Source: Deltaproteobacteria bacterium (GTDB taxonomy: Bacteria; Desulfobacterota; UBA8473). From it: a DNA stretch of 7,807 nucleotides. A program made the translations under genes and the position numbers. Under the pieces are notes generated by a model. The model was not told where the DNA came from. It saw only the letters and a list, made by a program, of their open reading frames with translations, and ran no database searches. Location: contig DAOWME010000143.1 in NCBI GenBank assembly GCA_030643245.1, forward strand, positions 1 to 7,807, in the 5' to 3' direction. Shown here one piece after another: positions 5,124 through 7,807 of the stretch; positions within the stretch are counted from its first letter, which is position 1; each line of letters begins with the position of its first letter.

Positions 5124-6755
5124 ATGAACACAAAACTGATCTTCGTGACGGGTGGGGTACTCTCATCATTGGGAAAGGGATTGGCAGCGGCCTCAATCGG
5201 GGCGCTGTTGGAGTGCAGGGGGTTGCGAGTGACTATCCAGAAACTCGATCCCTATATAAATGTAGACCCCGGGACCATGAACCCCTTCCAACATGGCGAG
5301 GTCTTCGTTACTGATGATGGCGCTGAAACCGATTTAGACCTGGGCCACTATGAAAGATATACGAATGCCATATTGGGTAAAAGGAATAATTTCACTACAG
5401 GCCAAATCTACGAATCCGTAATTTCCAAAGAAAGGAGAGGCGATTACCTTGGCAAAACGGTCCAGGTAATTCCCCATATAACAGATGAGATAAAAGAAAA
5501 CATACTGAAGGTTACCAATGACGTGGATGTTGCTATCATAGAGATAGGAGGCACGGTAGGAGACATAGAAAGTCAGCCGTTTCTGGAGGCCATAAGGCAA
5601 TTTAAGACGGATATAGGGAGGGATAATGTCCTTTATATCCACCTTACCTTGGTTCCATTTATCGCTACTGCTGGTCAGTTGAAGACCAAACCCACTCAAC
5701 ACAGCGTAAGGATGTTGCAGGAAATTGGCATTCAACCCGATATTCTGCTCTGTCGCACCGATCGGTTCCTACCTGATAACATAAAGTCAAAAATCGCCCT
5801 ATTCTGTAATGTGGACAAGGATGCGGTAATTACGGCTAAGGATGTGAAAAGCATCTATGAAGTCCCTATGGTCTTTCACAGTGAGGGCCTGGATGAGAAG
5901 ATCGTTGAGATGCTTCATATGTGGACCAGGGCACCTGTTCTGGACAAATGGGAAGAGATAGTCAAGAAGATAAAGAATCCTAGCCAAAATACGGAGATTG
6001 CCGTTGTCGGTAAGTATATGAGTCTGGAAGACTCTTATAAAAGCTTAACCGAGGCCCTTGTCCACGGAGGGATCGCTAACGATTGCAAGGTAACCCTTAG
6101 GTATATCGATTCAGAGGAAATAGAAAGAGATGGACCAGGGAGGTTATTGGGCGAAGTACAAGGAATTTTGGTGCCGGGGGGGTTTGGTAATCGAGGCATT
6201 GAGGGGAAGATCAGTGCCATCCGATATGCCCGAGAGAACAGCATCCCTTTCTTTGGAATCTGTCTGGGTATGCAGCTGGCTGTGGTCGAGTTTGCAAGGA
6301 ATGTCTGCGGGCTTAAGGGGGCTCACAGTTCGGAATTCGATGAAGGCACTCCCTATCCAGTAATATATCTGCTGAAAAAGTGGGTTGACCCTAAAAGTGA
6401 TACGGTTCAGGTTAGAGATGAAGGTACGGACCTGGGTGGTACAATGAGGTTGGGGGCTTACCCTTGCATACTGATGCAGAACAGTTTTGCTTATACGGCA
6501 TATGAGCAGGATTCTATCTCGGAGCGGCACAGACACAGGTACGAATTCAATAATAAATACAGAGGCCTGCTAATAACAAATGGGGTCAGGTTTAGTGGTA
6601 TGTCACCGGACGGAGAACTTGTTGAAATAATGGAAGTCGAGTCTCATCCGTGGTTCTTGGGTTGTCAATTTCACCCGGAGTTCAAGTCACGCTCTATGAC
6701 ACCGCATCCTTTATTTAGGGATTTTATCAAGGCGTCTCTTTCCCCCGGCGTATAA
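5124..6755 (+). CDS. pyrG: CTP synthase (glutamine-hydrolysing)
   Basis: The 543-residue protein has the usual length and full motif set of CTP synthase, which makes CTP from UTP, ATP and glutamine in the last step of pyrimidine nucleotide synthesis. The N-terminal synthetase domain carries the P-loop GGVLSSLGKG (10-19), the Mg-binding region GAETDLDLGHYERY (66-79), EIGGTVGDIES (140-150) and the UTP-binding KTKPTQHSV (187-195). The C-terminal class I glutamine amidotransferase domain carries the oxyanion segment PGGFGNRG (351-358), nucleophile Cys380 in GICLGMQ, LGGTMRLG (437-444), HRHRYEFNN (469-477) and the His517/Glu519 pair in QFHPEF. Residue 185 before KTKPTQ is Gln, where Glu is common. 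No clear Shine-Dalgarno site precedes the ATG, which abuts the TAG of the small-protein gene, implying coupling. kdsA follows after 46 bases. Confidence 0.98.
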   Translation: MNTKLIFVTGGVLSSLGKGLAAASIGALLECRGLRVTIQKLDPYINVDPGTMNPFQHGEVFVTDDGAETDLDLGHYERYTNAILGKRNNFTTGQIYESVISKERRGDYLGKTVQVIPHITDEIKENILKVTNDVDVAIIEIGGTVGDIESQPFLEAIRQFKTDIGRDNVLYIHLTLVPFIATAGQLKTKPTQHSVRMLQEIGIQPDILLCRTDRFLPDNIKSKIALFCNVDKDAVITAKDVKSIYEVPMVFHSEGLDEKIVEMLHMWTRAPVLDKWEEIVKKIKNPSQNTEIAVVGKYMSLEDSYKSLTEALVHGGIANDCKVTLRYIDSEEIERDGPGRLLGEVQGILVPGGFGNRGIEGKISAIRYARENSIPFFGICLGMQLAVVEFARNVCGLKGAHSSEFDEGTPYPVIYLLKKWVDPKSDTVQVRDEGTDLGGTMRLGAYPCILMQNSFAYTAYEQDSISERHRHRYEFNNKYRGLLITNGVRFSGMSPDGELVEIMEVESHPWFLGCQFHPEFKSRSMTPHPLFRDFIKASLSPGV

Positions 6756-6787
6756 ACTTAAAAATTCTGAAGACGGTATTTGTTGTT

Positions 6788-6792
6788 GAGGG
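6788..6792 (+). promoter_or_regulatory. Ribosome-binding site that fixes a TTG start for kdsA
   Basis: GAGGG lies 9 bases before the TTG at 6802-6804. An in-frame TGA at 6787-6789 prevents any further extension, and the ATG at 6818 is out of frame. The first usable codon next to a good ribosome-binding site is therefore TTG. Confidence 0.65.
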
Positions 6793-6801
6793 AATCTCAG
6801 G

Positions 6802-7653
6802 TTGACCAGAGTCGTTGATGTCAATAGCCCGCACAGCGGGGATACGATCAGAATCGGTGGCGGTAATTCCCTGGTTTTGATCTCAGGGCCTTGCGTAATA
6901 GAGGACTGTGACAAGACAGTAAGCATAGCAAAGAGTCTGAAAGAAATGGCCTCTGCATTGTTTATCCCCTTAATCTTCAAGTCTTCTTACGACAAGGCTA
7001 ACAGGTCTTCCTTCCATTCTTACCGCGGCCCCGGACTTGTGGAAGGACTGGAAATACTGGATGAAGTGAAGATCAGAACAGGCGTTCCCATCCTTTCCGA
7101 CGTCCATCGTTTTGAAGAGATTGGCCGCGCCGCTGAGGTTTTGGATATCGTGCAGGTACCCGCCTTTCTATGTCGACAGACAGACTTTGTTGTCGAGATT
7201 GCCAAAACAGGAAAGGCGATAAACCTCAAAAAGGGACAGTTCTTGGCTCCTTGGGATATGAAGAATGTCATCGAAAAGGTGGAACTGACCGGTAACGAGA
7301 ACATACTATTGACTGAGAGGGGATCTTCATTCGGGTATAATAACCTGGTAGCCGACATGCGCTCTTTACCTATCCTGAGGGGTTTCGGATACCCTGTTGT
7401 CTTCGATGCAACTCATAGTGTCCAACTGCCTGGGGGAAAGGGCTCAACTTCCGGTGGGCAGAGGGAATTTGTGCCTCATATGTCCAGGGCCGCCGTTGCA
7501 GTAGGGATAGATGCCATATTCATGGAGGTCCATAATGACCCTGACCATGCATTATGCGATGGCCCCAATTCTGTGAGACTCGACACCTTGCCCGAATTAT
7601 TAAAGAAACTTCGAAAGATTGATGATATCGTCAAGGGACGTTTACTTCAGTAA
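6802..7653 (+). CDS. kdsA: 3-deoxy-8-phosphooctulonate synthase (Kdo-8-phosphate synthase), metal-dependent type
   Basis: The 283-residue cytosolic enzyme condenses phosphoenolpyruvate with arabinose-5-phosphate to Kdo-8-phosphate, the committed step toward the Kdo of the lipopolysaccharide core. Family motifs are present throughout: LVLISGPC (24-31), FKSSYDKANRSSFHSYRGPGL (59-79), PAFLCRQTD (120-128), KKGQFLAPWDMKNV (143-156), TERGSSFGYNNLV (171-183), DATHSVQLPGG (202-212), FMEVHNDPDHALCDGPN (240-256). Cys31, His205, Glu242 and Asp253 line up with the metal ligands of the Aquifex-type enzyme, so this should be the metal-dependent class. E. coli-type enzymes have Asn in place of the Cys. The length matches the family. 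Translation starts at TTG. The gene lies 46 bases after pyrG, whose product CTP is later used to activate Kdo. No kdsC, kdsD or lpt gene fits in the remaining sequence. Confidence 0.97.
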   Translation: MTRVVDVNSPHSGDTIRIGGGNSLVLISGPCVIEDCDKTVSIAKSLKEMASALFIPLIFKSSYDKANRSSFHSYRGPGLVEGLEILDEVKIRTGVPILSDVHRFEEIGRAAEVLDIVQVPAFLCRQTDFVVEIAKTGKAINLKKGQFLAPWDMKNVIEKVELTGNENILLTERGSSFGYNNLVADMRSLPILRGFGYPVVFDATHSVQLPGGKGSTSGGQREFVPHMSRAAVAVGIDAIFMEVHNDPDHALCDGPNSVRLDTLPELLKKLRKIDDIVKGRLLQ

Positions 7654-7660
7654 GGGACGT
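7633..7660 (+). repeat. Short direct repeat across the kdsA stop codon
   Basis: AAGGGACGT occurs at 7633-7641, inside the last codons of kdsA, and again at 7652-7660, where its first two bases complete the TAA stop. A small tandem duplication at the gene end could explain this. Nine bases can also recur by chance. Confidence 0.4.
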
Positions 7661-7719
7661 GGCCGAAATAACTTCCTCAAGTTGGCGCTCAGATTTAGGT
7701 CAGATTTGTTCGATCTGAA

Positions 7720-7767
7720 AATACAAAACCACAGGAATAGTTTTGCCTATTTCGAGGATTTTGTGTT
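7720..7767. other. Imperfect hairpin downstream of kdsA, in a 154-base tail without a recognised gene
   Basis: Arms 7720-7740 and 7747-7767 are complementary at about 15 of 21 positions around a 6-base loop (TTTTGC), and the right arm ends in the T-rich GATTTTGTGTTT. A smaller TCAGAT/ATCTGA stem lies just upstream at about 7700-7718. One of these might act as a weak terminator or processing site, but neither has a clean GC stem followed by a T-run. No open frame in 7654-7807 can be recognised. Confidence 0.3.
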
Positions 7768-7807
7768 TGAAGATCGGGCAAAGATGGCTTGAAGATGAGA
7801 TGTACAA

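Noticed and set aside
5334..5735. Minus-strand 133-codon open frame inside pyrG
   Set aside because: It is antisense to strongly conserved pyrG sequence.
7795..7807. Possible start of a next gene at the right edge (ATG at 7795 or 7800)
   Set aside because: Only a few codons are visible, with no convincing ribosome-binding site, so no gene can be called.
1..7807. CRISPR array, tRNA or rRNA genes, prophage or defence genes
   Set aside because: No regularly spaced direct repeats, no tRNA-like cloverleaf or rRNA sequence, and no such protein families were seen on either strand.

Overview
The window looks like chromosomal DNA from a Gram-negative bacterium with a lipopolysaccharide outer membrane. 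A kdsA gene (Kdo synthesis) directly follows pyrG. The pyrG-kdsA pairing, a DUF1015/DUF1285 pair, moderate GC content and palindromic intergenic repeats together suggest Desulfobacterota (former Deltaproteobacteria). This placement is inference from gene content, not from a marker gene.

Left part (1-3060), minus strand: a three-gene unit reads leftwards as DUF1285 protein (2332-2784), DUF1015 protein (910-2253) and a TrmN6-like tRNA adenine-N6 methyltransferase (180-902). A near-consensus sigma70-type promoter (3026-3054) lies upstream, giving a leader of about 235 nt that carries an imperfect 18-bp inverted repeat and a small GC hairpin. Just past the end of the methyltransferase gene is a 143-bp nested palindrome (33-175).

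Middle (3211-4787): a lone minus-strand gene encodes a sugar-isomerase/AP-endonuclease-type TIM barrel, with its own probable promoter. It is followed by about 660 bp without a convincing gene. This gap holds a 142-bp element with 29-bp imperfect terminal inverted repeats flanked by a GCTT direct repeat (4286-4435), which looks like a miniature inverted-repeat transposable element. The rest of the gap is AT-rich and ends in a probable plus-strand promoter with overlapping palindromes.

Right part (4788-7653), plus strand: a short lysine-rich protein of unknown function, then CTP synthase (pyrG), whose ATG directly abuts the previous stop codon, then 3-deoxy-8-phosphooctulonate synthase (kdsA), which starts at TTG. 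PyrG makes CTP and KdsA makes Kdo-8-phosphate. After dephosphorylation, Kdo is activated with CTP by KdsB, so the pair feeds one lipopolysaccharide core step. The last 154 bases hold an imperfect hairpin and no identifiable gene.

I see no defence system, CRISPR array, tRNA, rRNA, integrase or intact transposase. The parts least explained by known families are the two palindromic elements, the small basic protein fused transcriptionally to pyrG, and the DUF1285-DUF1015-methyltransferase unit.
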